Of a stretch of DNA of 64,000 nucleotides, positions 48,757 through 60,757 are shown piece after piece (the first letter of the stretch is position 1; every line of letters begins with the position of its first letter). Location of the stretch: the NCBI RefSeq assembly GCF_019139815.1, contig NZ_CP077079.1:3596001-3660000 (forward strand), read 5' to 3'. Source of the stretch: Pseudomonas asgharzadehiana (GTDB lineage Bacteria; Pseudomonadota; Gammaproteobacteria; Pseudomonadales; Pseudomonadaceae). The notes beneath the pieces were generated by a model that saw only the letters and a program-made list of their open reading frames with translations, did not search any database and was not told the DNA's origin. Made by a program: the position numbers and the translations under genes.

Positions 48757-51048
48757 TCAGAGGTTTTCATAACGATTCATGTCCAACACCCCCTCTTCCA
48801 CAGGCGTTGTCTCGCGGATGTACTGCGACAAATCATGGAAATACTGCCAGAACAGCGGATGGCTGCGGCGCACGCCCCAACGATCAACGATGGCTTCGAA
48901 CTGCTTGGCGTCCTTGGCCTGTTCCATCTGCGCAACGAATGCAGGCACTTCCCGGGCCGGGATATTGAACATGAAGTTGGGGTAGCTGCTGAGCACGCCC
49001 GGGTAAACGGTCAAGGTATCCAGGCCCGACTGATAGCGATAGGCCTCACCCAGCAGGAACGCCACGTTACTGTGGGCACGGTTGCGCAGCAGGCTGTAGA
49101 CCATGCGCTGGCCGCTGGCGGTCTCGATACGCAACATCGTCGCTTCGGGCAATTGATCGATCACCTTGAGCCCCGCCGCCGGGCGCGAGGTCAGGCGACT
49201 GAGGGCCTGTTCCACATCCTGCAACGTCGCGGAGATACCGTTGCGTGAGCAATAGGCGCCCGCGCAACGGTTGATCGGGTCCGGGCTGGCATTCAAATCG
49301 CCGTAACGGGTGAGCAACTGGTTGGCAAAGTCGCGCTTGGGGTCTTTTTCATCCAGGTGCAGACCGCTCGGCTTGTCGTCGTCGATGGCTTCGTAGTCCA
49401 GCCAGAGTTTGATCTTGCCGCTGTTCTGGTACCAGTCGTCCATAAACCCGTCGCGGGTGTCGGCAGGCATCAGGCGCAGGAAGTTCTGCTCCGCGCCGTT
49501 GCGGATCAGGTCGAAGTACAGGCGGGTCTGGGCCTGGTGCGAGACGTTGCCGAACACATCGAAATTCACCGCCAACTGATAATAGGTGCGCTCCAACAGG
49601 GGGTAATCGAATAACCACATCGTCTGCGGCACTTCGCCGATCAGGCCCTTGGTCACCGACGCGCTGTCAAAGTGACGGAAGATGCTCAGCAAGGCACTGT
49701 CGTTACCCGCCCACAGGCTTGACCAACTCGGCGGTGGCAAATCGGCGTAACTGTCGCGGCGCAGCGCTTCATATTCGTTGCGCTTGTCGCGGTAGGCCAG
49801 CCACAGGCTCAGCACGCTGCCCACGTCGTCGTTTTGCCCCGGCATGGCCAACAACGGCGTCGCCTGGCCGCGATACCGCGCATCGGTGATATACAAATCA
49901 TGGTCAGGGTCTTGGAACAGCGCCCAGAAATTGTCGCGGATCACGTCCGTGGCGATCTGCCCCCGGCACACCGGCCCGCGAATGAAGGTGCGCACGAAAT
50001 ATTCGGCGTTATCCAGCATGAACTGGTAACGGGCCTTGGCCGGGATAGCTTCGAACGTGTCGAACGGGTTGGCCCGACGCCCCGGCCCATAGCCCGGCAA
50101 GGCGCTGACCTGCCAGTTGCCGGCGTAGAACAGCGCCTTGATGCGCGCCATCTTCTGCGCACTGAACGGGTAAGTGATGTGGGTTTTATGCACGATCACG
50201 CCCTGCACCGGCCACAGGCGGTAATACACGCGGGTGCCGGGGTCGTCATTCGGACGGCGGGTATTGATCAAGTCGATCGGCTGCCCGCTTGGCGTACGCG
50301 AGCGCACCCACTGGAAGAAATGCCCCGGCTCGCCGCCCTCAAAGTAGAGATGGGCGAGAAACAAATGCTCGTACAGCCAGCGCGCCACCAGGCTTTCACG
50401 GGCGCCTGGCTGGTTGAACAGGTTTTCCCACTGCTGCACTTGCAAGGCTTCGCTGGCACTCGGCGCCAGGCCCTGTTCATCGATGGGCGCGCCGGAGGCC
50501 AGCCAGCGTTGCAGGGTTTGATATTGCTGGTCAGTCAGGCCGGTGACCGCCAACGGCATGCCTTCTTTGGGATGGCTGCCGGCGTAGGCGTTGAACTCGG
50601 CGGGCATGGCGCACGTGTTTTCGCGATTCAAGCCCAGCACGATGTCTTCGGGCAGCTTGGCGTTGGGTTGCAACGGCGCGTTATGGCCCAACTCCAGCAT
50701 GCGCGCCATCAGCGCGGCCTGGCTGCCCTGGGCGTCGAGCACCGAATAAAAGCCCTTCTGCCGCCACGCCTGTTTGCCGAAGGCGTCATAGAACAAACGG
50801 GTAGTCGGCGTGGCCTGGCTACGCTCGCCGTCGTACACCGGGACTTTGCTCGCGCCGCGCGCCGCCCCTTCGGCGCTGCCCAGGTTGAGCTGGCAGGCGG
50901 AGTCGTAGCAGGCGTGACAGGCCACGCACTTTTCGGTGAAGATCGGTTGGATATCGCGGGTGTAGGAGATCGCCGGCGCGGGACCTTCAGCCTGGGCAGC
51001 GCTGGCAATCAAGGCCAGGAAGGCGCTGACGATAAGACGAAGTGACAT
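48757..51048 (-). CDS. cti: Fatty acid cis/trans isomerase Cti
   Basis: A 763-residue periplasmic heme protein that turns cis-unsaturated membrane fatty acids into trans forms, stiffening the membrane under solvent or heat stress; this is typical of Pseudomonas and Vibrio. The signal peptide is MSLRLIVSAFLALIASAAQA. The cytochrome c-type heme site is C41VACH45, just after the cleavage site, followed by two more Cys (CYDSAC). The length fits the family (about 760-780). The chosen start gives the expected signal peptide; the upstream extension does not. Confidence 0.95.
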   Translation of the reverse strand: MSLRLIVSAFLALIASAAQAEGPAPAISYTRDIQPIFTEKCVACHACYDSACQLNLGSAEGAARGASKVPVYDGERSQATPTTRLFYDAFGKQAWRQKGFYSVLDAQGSQAALMARMLELGHNAPLQPNAKLPEDIVLGLNRENTCAMPAEFNAYAGSHPKEGMPLAVTGLTDQQYQTLQRWLASGAPIDEQGLAPSASEALQVQQWENLFNQPGARESLVARWLYEHLFLAHLYFEGGEPGHFFQWVRSRTPSGQPIDLINTRRPNDDPGTRVYYRLWPVQGVIVHKTHITYPFSAQKMARIKALFYAGNWQVSALPGYGPGRRANPFDTFEAIPAKARYQFMLDNAEYFVRTFIRGPVCRGQIATDVIRDNFWALFQDPDHDLYITDARYRGQATPLLAMPGQNDDVGSVLSLWLAYRDKRNEYEALRRDSYADLPPPSWSSLWAGNDSALLSIFRHFDSASVTKGLIGEVPQTMWLFDYPLLERTYYQLAVNFDVFGNVSHQAQTRLYFDLIRNGAEQNFLRLMPADTRDGFMDDWYQNSGKIKLWLDYEAIDDDKPSGLHLDEKDPKRDFANQLLTRYGDLNASPDPINRCAGAYCSRNGISATLQDVEQALSRLTSRPAAGLKVIDQLPEATMLRIETASGQRMVYSLLRNRAHSNVAFLLGEAYRYQSGLDTLTVYPGVLSSYPNFMFNIPAREVPAFVAQMEQAKDAKQFEAIVDRWGVRRSHPLFWQYFHDLSQYIRETTPVEEGVLDMNRYENL

Positions 51049-51213
51049 GTATCCGGTCCCGATCAATACGTGCGGTAAAAAAGTGGCGGTGATTCTACCG
51101 GGCCATGACTCCGCCCAACATGAGCGATATTCATGCAAAACCCGCACATGCCGCAAATCCGCACAGGTTTGCTATGATCCACCCCCTCCGTAATGCCTGA
51201 CCAGAGTAGTCCC

Positions 51214-54924
<3,711 letters not shown>

Positions 54925-54976
54925 GCCCGCCAGGATTGTCTATGCTGTCCCTCACACACCGGGTGTCGAGGGACTT

Positions 54977-55195
54977 ATGGACGATCCAGTCAATAACAAA
55001 CCGCCTTCCTTCTGGCAGATGCTGCACAGCGTGGTGGCCGCCGCCTTTGGCGTGCAAAGCGGCAAGAACCGCGCCCGCGACTTTACCCACGGCAAGCCCA
55101 GCCACTTTGTGATGCTGGGCATTCTATTCACGGGGGTGTTTGCCCTGACGCTATTCGGTATCGTCAAACTGGTGCTGCACCTGGCCGGGGTTTAA
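54977..55195 (+). CDS. DUF2970 protein
   Basis: A 72-residue protein with a DUF2970 pattern: a charged N-terminus including SFWQMLHSVVAAAFGVQSGKNRARDF, then one membrane segment at the C-terminus (FVMLGILFTGVFALTLFGIV). The function is unknown. It lies 52 bases after metH on the same strand. Confidence 0.88.
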   Translation: MDDPVNNKPPSFWQMLHSVVAAAFGVQSGKNRARDFTHGKPSHFVMLGILFTGVFALTLFGIVKLVLHLAGV

Positions 55196-55212
55196 GGCAC
55201 ACAGGCGCACGC

Positions 55213-56292
55213 TTAACGCATCAACAATTCCAAGCCGAACGGGTAACGATAACCCTCGGGCTTGGCCTGCGCCGAAAGCGCCTTGAAGTTCACGCGATAG
55301 TGGTGTTTGGCCTGGAGTTCAAGCAGCTGTCGCGCCTGGGCCGGGTCTATCAGTTCGAACAGCGCCACCTGCGGTTCGTGGTCCCGATGACGGCGGATAT
55401 CTATGCCCTTGGCATCATCGTTGATCAGCACCATGGCCCACCCGCCCAGGGTGAAATGCCCGGCGACCAGGCTCGACAAGCGCCCGTCCAGGCGCGCCTG
55501 CAGGATCTGCGGCGAGCTGTTGACCGCGCTGAACAGGACGTCCTTGCCCGGCGATCGCCCGCTGTCCTCAAGCGCTTGCATGGCACCCAGCGCCATCTGG
55601 TCATTGGCCGACCACACCAGCGCGGTCTGCGGATAGCGCTTGAACAGCTGCGTGGCCTGCTCAAAGGCGCGTTCGCGGGTCCACTCGCCGTAAACCAACT
55701 GGCGCAGTCGCACCTGGGGATGTTCGGCCAGCGCCCGGCGCAAGCCCTGCTCGCGCAGCTGCGCGCCCGGCGTGGTCTTGACCCCGGAAAACGCCAACAG
55801 GTCGAGGGATTCGCCCGGTGCAATGGGGCCGTGCTGACGCAACAGGTCAACGAGCATCAGGTAGCCGGCCCGTTCGTCATCGGCGACCAGGCTGCCGATC
55901 ACATCAATGCCGCTTTGGGCGCCCAACAGGTGCGCCTGGTCGGTCGTCAGCGTGCTGTTGACCATCAGTAACTTCACCCCGCTGCCCTGCGCCATGCGCA
56001 GGACCTGGGGCGCCACGTATTGCTCATTGACCAGCACCAGGTAATCGGGCCGCCGGCCGCCTTGAAGAGCTTCACGCGCCTGGCTCAAGGTGTTCTGGTT
56101 ATCGCGCTCGGCATAACGCACACGCAAATCCAGGCCGAGGTCCTTGGCCGCGGCCTGCATGAACTGCGTGTAGCCGACCCAGAAGGTTTCCGTCGACGTG
56201 CCTGGGTTGAGAAACACCACCGATGTCGCATGGGCCATCAACCCGAAGGTCGCTCCCCACAACCCCACAGACGCAATCAGAACCTTCAACAT
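55213..56292 (-). CDS. Periplasmic sugar-type binding protein (orphan)
   Basis: A 359-residue periplasmic-binding protein of the sugar/LacI type (Peripla_BP_4). It has a signal peptide (MLKVLIASVGLWGATFGLMAHA). The two-lobe pattern is visible: TSVVFLNPGTSTETFWVGYTQFMQAAAKDLGLDLRV... at the start and ALVWSANDQMALGAMQALEDSGRSPGKDVLFSAVN later. No ABC permease or ATPase genes lie near, so it probably works with a distant transporter or as a sensor input for a kinase or chemoreceptor. It is convergent with the DUF2970 gene. Confidence 0.85.
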   Translation of the reverse strand: MLKVLIASVGLWGATFGLMAHATSVVFLNPGTSTETFWVGYTQFMQAAAKDLGLDLRVRYAERDNQNTLSQAREALQGGRRPDYLVLVNEQYVAPQVLRMAQGSGVKLLMVNSTLTTDQAHLLGAQSGIDVIGSLVADDERAGYLMLVDLLRQHGPIAPGESLDLLAFSGVKTTPGAQLREQGLRRALAEHPQVRLRQLVYGEWTRERAFEQATQLFKRYPQTALVWSANDQMALGAMQALEDSGRSPGKDVLFSAVNSSPQILQARLDGRLSSLVAGHFTLGGWAMVLINDDAKGIDIRRHRDHEPQVALFELIDPAQARQLLELQAKHHYRVNFKALSAQAKPEGYRYPFGLELLMR

Positions 56293-56367
56293 GCTGGCTT
56301 GAACCTTCAAAAGAAGCCGCCATGATAGTGGCAATGCGGCTGTCAATCGAGGTTCAGGCAACCCTGC

Positions 56368-56481
56368 TTATTGATGGCTGACCCAGAACACAGCGGTTCC
56401 CACTACCAGGATGATCAAGAACAGGATGGCCCAGGCGTCCACGGTACTGTCGGGTTTACGGGCTTTAGTCGGATTGCTCAT
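56368..56481 (-). CDS. Small single-span membrane protein
   Basis: A 37-residue protein with a polar N-terminus (MSNPTKARKPDSTVDA) and a C-terminal membrane helix (WAILFLIILVVGTAVFWVSHQ). The ATG is preceded by AAGAGGCGATGCG. The function is unknown. It lies 75 bases upstream of the binding-protein gene on the same strand and diverges from cysI. A longer in-frame start exists but would add 54 residues unlike the family and overlap the cysI leader. Confidence 0.6.
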   Translation of the reverse strand: MSNPTKARKPDSTVDAWAILFLIILVVGTAVFWVSHQ

Positions 56482-56714
56482 CGCATCGCCTCTTGTCGGT
56501 TTTATAGGTGATTGCACTAAGACACGAGCACAGTAAAGTCCAGGATTGCCCGCATGACAAATGTGGGTATCGCGATAAACCTTCTCATTAGTCATTTTGG
56601 TTATGTGCATATACTCAAACATCACTTTTGCGCATAAACGCAAACTGGTATCGTGCGCCGGCTCCGTTGGGAGTGCGCGGCCGTGCGCGCAGATTTGCCG
56701 AGAACAGGACCTAT

Positions 56715-58373
56715 ATGTACGTATACGACGAATACGATCAGCGCATCATCGAGGACCGCGTCAAGCAGTTCCGTGATCAGACCCGACGCTATCTGGCAGG
56801 TGAACTGAGCGAAGAAGAGTTCCGCCCTCTGCGCCTGCAAAATGGCCTTTATGTGCAGCGCTTTGCGCCGATGCTGCGGGTGGCCGTGCCCTACGGCCAG
56901 TTGACTTCGCGCCAGACACGCATGATGGCCAAGATTGCCCGCGACTTCGACAAAGGCTACGCCCACATCAGTACCCGCCAGAACGTGCAGTTCAACTGGC
57001 CGGCACTGGAAGATGTGCCGGACATCCTGGCTGAGCTGGCGACCGTGCAGATGCACGCCATTCAGACCAGCGGCAACTGCCTGCGTAACGTGACCACCGA
57101 CCAATTCGCCGGCGTTGCCGCCGACGAACTGATCGACCCGCGCCCGTGGTGCGAAATCGTCCGTCAATGGACCACCTTCCACCCGGAATTCGCCTACCTG
57201 CCGCGCAAGTTCAAGATCGCCATCAACGGCTCGACCTCGGACCGTGCGGCCATCGAAGTCCACGACATCGGCCTGGAGCCGGTGTACAACGCCGCAGGCG
57301 AACTGGGCTTCCGTGTGCTGGTGGGTGGCGGCCTGGGCCGTACGCCAGTGGTCGGCGCGTTCATCAACGAGTTTCTGCCATGGCCGGACCTGTTGAGCTA
57401 CCTCGACGCGATCCTGCGGGTCTACAACCGCTACGGCCGTCGCGACAACAAATACAAGGCCCGGATCAAGATCCTGGTCAAGGCGCTGACCCCCGAGGTG
57501 TTCGCCCAGAAGGTAGACGCCGAGATGGAACACCTGCGCGGCGGCCAGACCACCCTGACCGAAGCCGAAGTGCATCGCGTCGCCAAGCATTTCGTCGACC
57601 CCGAGTACAAGGCCCTGAGCAACCAGGACGCCGAACTCGCCGCGCTCGACCAACAGCACCCAGGCTTTGCCCGCTGGCGTGTGCGCAACACCCTGGCGCA
57701 CAAAAAGCCGGGCTATGTGGCCGTGACCCTGTCGCTCAAGCCCACCGGCGTCGCCCCTGGCGATATCACCGACAAGCAACTGGACGCCGTGGCCGACCTG
57801 GCCGAACGCTACAGCTTCGGCCAACTGCGCACCTCCCACGAGCAGAACATCATCCTGGCAGACGTTGAGCAGAGCCAACTGTTCACCCTGTGGGGCGAAC
57901 TGCGTGAAGGCGGCTTCGCCACGCCGAACATCGGCCTGCTGACCGACATCATCTGCTGCCCGGGGGGTGATTTCTGCTCCCTGGCCAACGCCAAGTCGAT
58001 CCCGATCGCCGAATCGATCCAACGCCGTTTCGACGACTTGGACTACCTGTTCGACATCGGCGAGCTGGACCTGAACATCTCCGGTTGCATGAACGCCTGT
58101 GGTCACCACCACGTCGGCCACATCGGCATCCTGGGCGTGGACAAGAAAGGCGAAGAATTCTACCAAGTGTCCCTGGGTGGCAGCGCCAGCCGCGACGCGA
58201 GCCTGGGCAAGATCCTCGGCCCGTCCTTCGCCCAGGAAGCCATGCCCGAGGTGATCGGCAAACTGATCGATGTGTACATCGAACAGCGCACCGAAGATGA
58301 GCGTTTCATCGATACCTACCAGCGCATCGGCATTGACCTGTTCAAGGAGCGCGTCTATGCAGCGAATCATTAA
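56715..58373 (+). CDS. cysI: Sulfite reductase hemoprotein (CysI-type, nitrite/sulfite reductase family)
   Basis: A 552-residue siroheme and [4Fe-4S] enzyme that reduces sulfite to sulfide in cysteine biosynthesis. The cluster/siroheme cysteines are visible as C415-x5-C421 (CCPGGDFC) and C458-x3-C462 (SGCMNACG). The N-terminal half carries the ferredoxin-like fold and LRVAVPYGQLT. In Pseudomonas this single-subunit CysI is ferredoxin- or flavodoxin-fed and paired with the downstream DUF934 protein. The start is the ATG with AGGA upstream. Confidence 0.93.
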   Translation: MYVYDEYDQRIIEDRVKQFRDQTRRYLAGELSEEEFRPLRLQNGLYVQRFAPMLRVAVPYGQLTSRQTRMMAKIARDFDKGYAHISTRQNVQFNWPALEDVPDILAELATVQMHAIQTSGNCLRNVTTDQFAGVAADELIDPRPWCEIVRQWTTFHPEFAYLPRKFKIAINGSTSDRAAIEVHDIGLEPVYNAAGELGFRVLVGGGLGRTPVVGAFINEFLPWPDLLSYLDAILRVYNRYGRRDNKYKARIKILVKALTPEVFAQKVDAEMEHLRGGQTTLTEAEVHRVAKHFVDPEYKALSNQDAELAALDQQHPGFARWRVRNTLAHKKPGYVAVTLSLKPTGVAPGDITDKQLDAVADLAERYSFGQLRTSHEQNIILADVEQSQLFTLWGELREGGFATPNIGLLTDIICCPGGDFCSLANAKSIPIAESIQRRFDDLDYLFDIGELDLNISGCMNACGHHHVGHIGILGVDKKGEEFYQVSLGGSASRDASLGKILGPSFAQEAMPEVIGKLIDVYIEQRTEDERFIDTYQRIGIDLFKERVYAANH

Positions 58374-58851
58374 GAACAACGAAGTCGTCGACGAAACCTG
58401 GCACCTGCTGCCCAAGGACGCGAGCTTCGACGGTATTTCCAACTGCGACGACCTGATCGTGCCGTTGGCGCTGTGGCGCGAACACGGCCACGCCCTCAAG
58501 GCCCGTGACGGTGGCCTGGGTGTGTGGCTGGACGCGGATGAAGAAGCCGAAGAAATCGGTGATGACGTGCAGCACTTCCAAGTCATCGCCCTGAACTTCC
58601 CGGCCTTTACCGATGGGCGCAACTACTCCAACGCACGCCTGCTGCGTGACCGCTACGGTTACAAAGGCGAGCTGCGTGCGATTGGCGATGTGCTGCGCGA
58701 CCAACTGTTTTACCTGCGCCGCTGCGGGTTCGATGCCTTCGCCCTGCGCGCCGACAAAGACCCGTACGAAGCGCTGGAAAGCCTCAAGGACTTCTCGGTG
58801 ACCTATCAGGCCGCAACGGACGAACCGCTACCACTCTTTCGCCGACGCTGA
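58357..58851 (+). CDS. DUF934 protein, sulfite-reduction partner
   Basis: A 164-residue DUF934 protein that begins MQRIIKNNEVVDETWHLL and contains FTDGRNYSNARLLRDRYGYKGELRAIGDVLRDQLFYLRRCGFDAFAL. The family is found beside cysI in many proteobacteria and is often labelled oxidoreductase, though no activity is proved. Its ATG lies inside the end of cysI (17-base overlap), so they are co-translated. Confidence 0.93.
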   Translation: MQRIIKNNEVVDETWHLLPKDASFDGISNCDDLIVPLALWREHGHALKARDGGLGVWLDADEEAEEIGDDVQHFQVIALNFPAFTDGRNYSNARLLRDRYGYKGELRAIGDVLRDQLFYLRRCGFDAFALRADKDPYEALESLKDFSVTYQAATDEPLPLFRRR

Positions 58852-58860
58852 GTAACAAAT

Positions 58861-58947
58861 GTGCGAGGGGGCTTGCTCCCGATAGCGGTGGTTCAGCTAC
58901 TTATCCGGTAACTGAAACTCCGTCATCGGGAGCAAGCCCCCTCTCAC
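58861..58947. repeat. Pair of inverted REP-like elements
   Basis: Arms gtgcgagggggcttgctccc (58861-58880, extended to 58883) and gggagcaagccccctctcac (58928-58947) face each other across about 41 bases. It lies between the DUF934 gene and the convergent MerR gene and can fold into a long hairpin that may end transcription in both directions. It is the clearest REP pair in the window. Confidence 0.85.
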
Positions 58948-58965
58948 AGTGCAAACTCCTCACGT

Positions 58966-59376
58966 TCAGGATGGCGGGTTGATCTTGATCGACGCCAGCA
59001 CCTGTTTCTGCCCCATGGAGCACGGCACGCCTTCCGGCTGCGCCCGTACCGCTTTGATCACGCCCAGCAATTGCGCCTTGTTGTGCGCCAACTGCGCCTG
59101 CATCACTTCGATCTGCGCCACCTTGCGCTCCAATGCCTCAATCAATTCCTCGCGCTTGTGCTCGCCGGGAGCCGGCATCAACGCCTTGAGTTCCTGCAAG
59201 GTGAACCCGGCCTGTTGCGCGCTCTGGATCAATTGCAGCGTCTGCAAGGCTTCGGGCGCATAGCGCCGATAACCGTTGGCCTGGCGGCCCACCTGGCTGA
59301 TCAGCCCTTCGGCTTCATAAAAGCGGATACGCGATGCCGCCAGGCCGCTCTGTTTTGCCAGCTCACCAATATTCAT
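58966..59376 (-). CDS. MerR-family transcriptional regulator
   Basis: A 136-residue MerR-type regulator. The N-terminal winged helix is MNIGELAKQSGLAASRIRFYEAEGLI...RYAPEALQTLQLI. A coiled coil follows (about 75-110, EELIEALERKVAQIEVMQAQLAHNKAQ), and a short C-terminal tail has a single Cys (GVPCSMG). The lack of a Cys cluster argues against a SoxR-type iron-sulfur sensor; a small electrophile or drug sensor is more likely. It diverges from an old-yellow-enzyme gene with a MerR-type promoter between them. A GTG one codon upstream is an alternative start. Confidence 0.9.
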   Translation of the reverse strand: MNIGELAKQSGLAASRIRFYEAEGLISQVGRQANGYRRYAPEALQTLQLIQSAQQAGFTLQELKALMPAPGEHKREELIEALERKVAQIEVMQAQLAHNKAQLLGVIKAVRAQPEGVPCSMGQKQVLASIKINPPS

Positions 59377-59388
59377 CACAACACCTGC

Positions 59389-59419
59389 TTGACATTAAAG
59401 TTAACTTTAAGCTTAGCCT
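59389..59419 (+). promoter_or_regulatory. MerR-type promoter with palindrome in a 19-bp spacer
   Basis: TTGACA (59389-59394), then a 19-bp spacer, then TAGCCT (59414-59419). The spacer begins with the perfect 16-bp palindrome TTAAAGTTAACTTTAA (59395-59410). An over-long spacer holding a dyad is the hallmark of promoters that MerR proteins activate by twisting DNA. It drives the old-yellow-enzyme gene. Confidence 0.8.
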
Positions 59420-59447
59420 GAGGCCTCCCCCGCTAAGGAGTCAACCC

Positions 59448-60680
59448 ATGTCACCCTTTGAAGCGCTGCAACTGCCCAATGGCCAAATCATTTCCAACCG
59501 CATCGCCAAGGCGGCGATGGAAGAAAACATGGCCGATATCAATCAGGCACCGTCCCGCGAATTGAAGCAGTTGTACAAGACCTGGGCGGACGGCGAACCC
59601 GGTCTGCTGATCACCGGCAACGTGATGATCGACCGGCGTGCGATGACCGGCCCCGGCGGCGTTGCGCTGGAAAACGAACAACACTTGGACAGCTTTCGCG
59701 AATGGGCCGACGTGGCCAGGGCCAAGGGCGTGCACTTCTGGGTACAGCTGAGCCACCCAGGGCGCCAGACCATGGCCAACCTGGGTCAACAAGCCCTCGC
59801 GCCATCGGCCCTCGCCCTTGACCTGGGCAGTTTTTCCAAGATGTTCGCCACACCCAAGGCCATGAGCGAAGACGAGATCCAGGACGTGATCCAGCGCTTC
59901 GCCACCAGTGCGCGCCTGGCCGAGAAAGCCGGGTTCAGCGGGGTGCAGATCCACGGGGCGCACGGCTACTTGCTGAGCCAGTTCCTCTCCCCGCTGAGCA
60001 ACCACCGCACCGACTGCTGGGGCGGCACGCTGGAGAACCGCGCGCGGCTGTTGCTGGAAGTGATCCACGCCGTGCGCGCTAGCGTCAGCCCGGCGTTTTG
60101 CGTGTCGGTAAAACTCAATTCAGCGGATTTCCAACGCGGCGGCTTCGATGAGGCCGATGCGCGCGCGGTGGTAGAGATGCTCAATCCATTGCCCATCGAT
60201 TTATTGGAATTGTCCGGCGGCAGCTATGAAGCGCCGGCCATGCAAGGCGAAGCGCGGGACGGCCGCACGCTGGCCCGAGAAGCGTACTTCCTCGAATTTG
60301 CCGCGCAAATGGCCAGTGTCGCTCGCATGCCGCTGATGGTCACCGGCGGCATCCGACGCCTACCAATCGTGCAGCAAGTACTCGATAGCGGCATCGCCAT
60401 GGCCGGGATCGCCACCGCCCTGACCCTGGAACCGCAGTTGATCAAACAGTGGCGCGCAGGTCGCGACCTCGACCCGCAACTCAAGCCTATCGACTGGAAG
60501 CGCAAGCCCCTCGCCTCACTCGCCACCCTGGCCGTGGTGCGTGACCAGATGCGCCGCTTGAGCCGTGGCCGCCGCCCCAACCCCAACGTCGCCCCTTGGC
60601 TGGCCCTGGCGTGCGACCAGTGGTTTACCGCGCGCCGCACCCGGCAATATCGCGCGGCCATGAAGCAATCTTCACATTAA
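59448..60680 (+). CDS. Old yellow enzyme-type NADH:flavin oxidoreductase
   Basis: A 410-residue FMN enzyme of the old yellow enzyme family, expected to reduce activated C=C bonds or other electrophiles. The pattern VQIHGAHGYLLSQFLSPLSNHRTDCWGG is the family active-site region with the conserved HxxH-like pair and Tyr/Cys. An added C-terminal part (after about residue 350) goes beyond the barrel and is basic (RRLSRGRRPNPN). The start is the ATG after AAGGAG. It is controlled by the MerR-type promoter, so the MerR regulator is probably its electrophile sensor. Confidence 0.9.
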   Translation: MSPFEALQLPNGQIISNRIAKAAMEENMADINQAPSRELKQLYKTWADGEPGLLITGNVMIDRRAMTGPGGVALENEQHLDSFREWADVARAKGVHFWVQLSHPGRQTMANLGQQALAPSALALDLGSFSKMFATPKAMSEDEIQDVIQRFATSARLAEKAGFSGVQIHGAHGYLLSQFLSPLSNHRTDCWGGTLENRARLLLEVIHAVRASVSPAFCVSVKLNSADFQRGGFDEADARAVVEMLNPLPIDLLELSGGSYEAPAMQGEARDGRTLAREAYFLEFAAQMASVARMPLMVTGGIRRLPIVQQVLDSGIAMAGIATALTLEPQLIKQWRAGRDLDPQLKPIDWKRKPLASLATLAVVRDQMRRLSRGRRPNPNVAPWLALACDQWFTARRTRQYRAAMKQSSH

Positions 60681-60757
60681 AGGCGCAGCATTCGCCGTGA
60701 TCGAACTGTCCCCTATTGATCAGCTGTTCTTAACCTCACTGACGATTGGAGTGCCTC

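Noticed and set aside
51173..51178. TATGAT as the -10 box of a metH promoter
   Set aside because: A -10 match is present but no acceptable -35 element is found 16-18 bases upstream, so it is too weak to list.
51050..51213. SAM, SAH or cobalamin riboswitch upstream of metH
   Set aside because: The 165-bp gap shows none of the conserved cores (no B12 box, no SAH or SAM consensus helices by eye).
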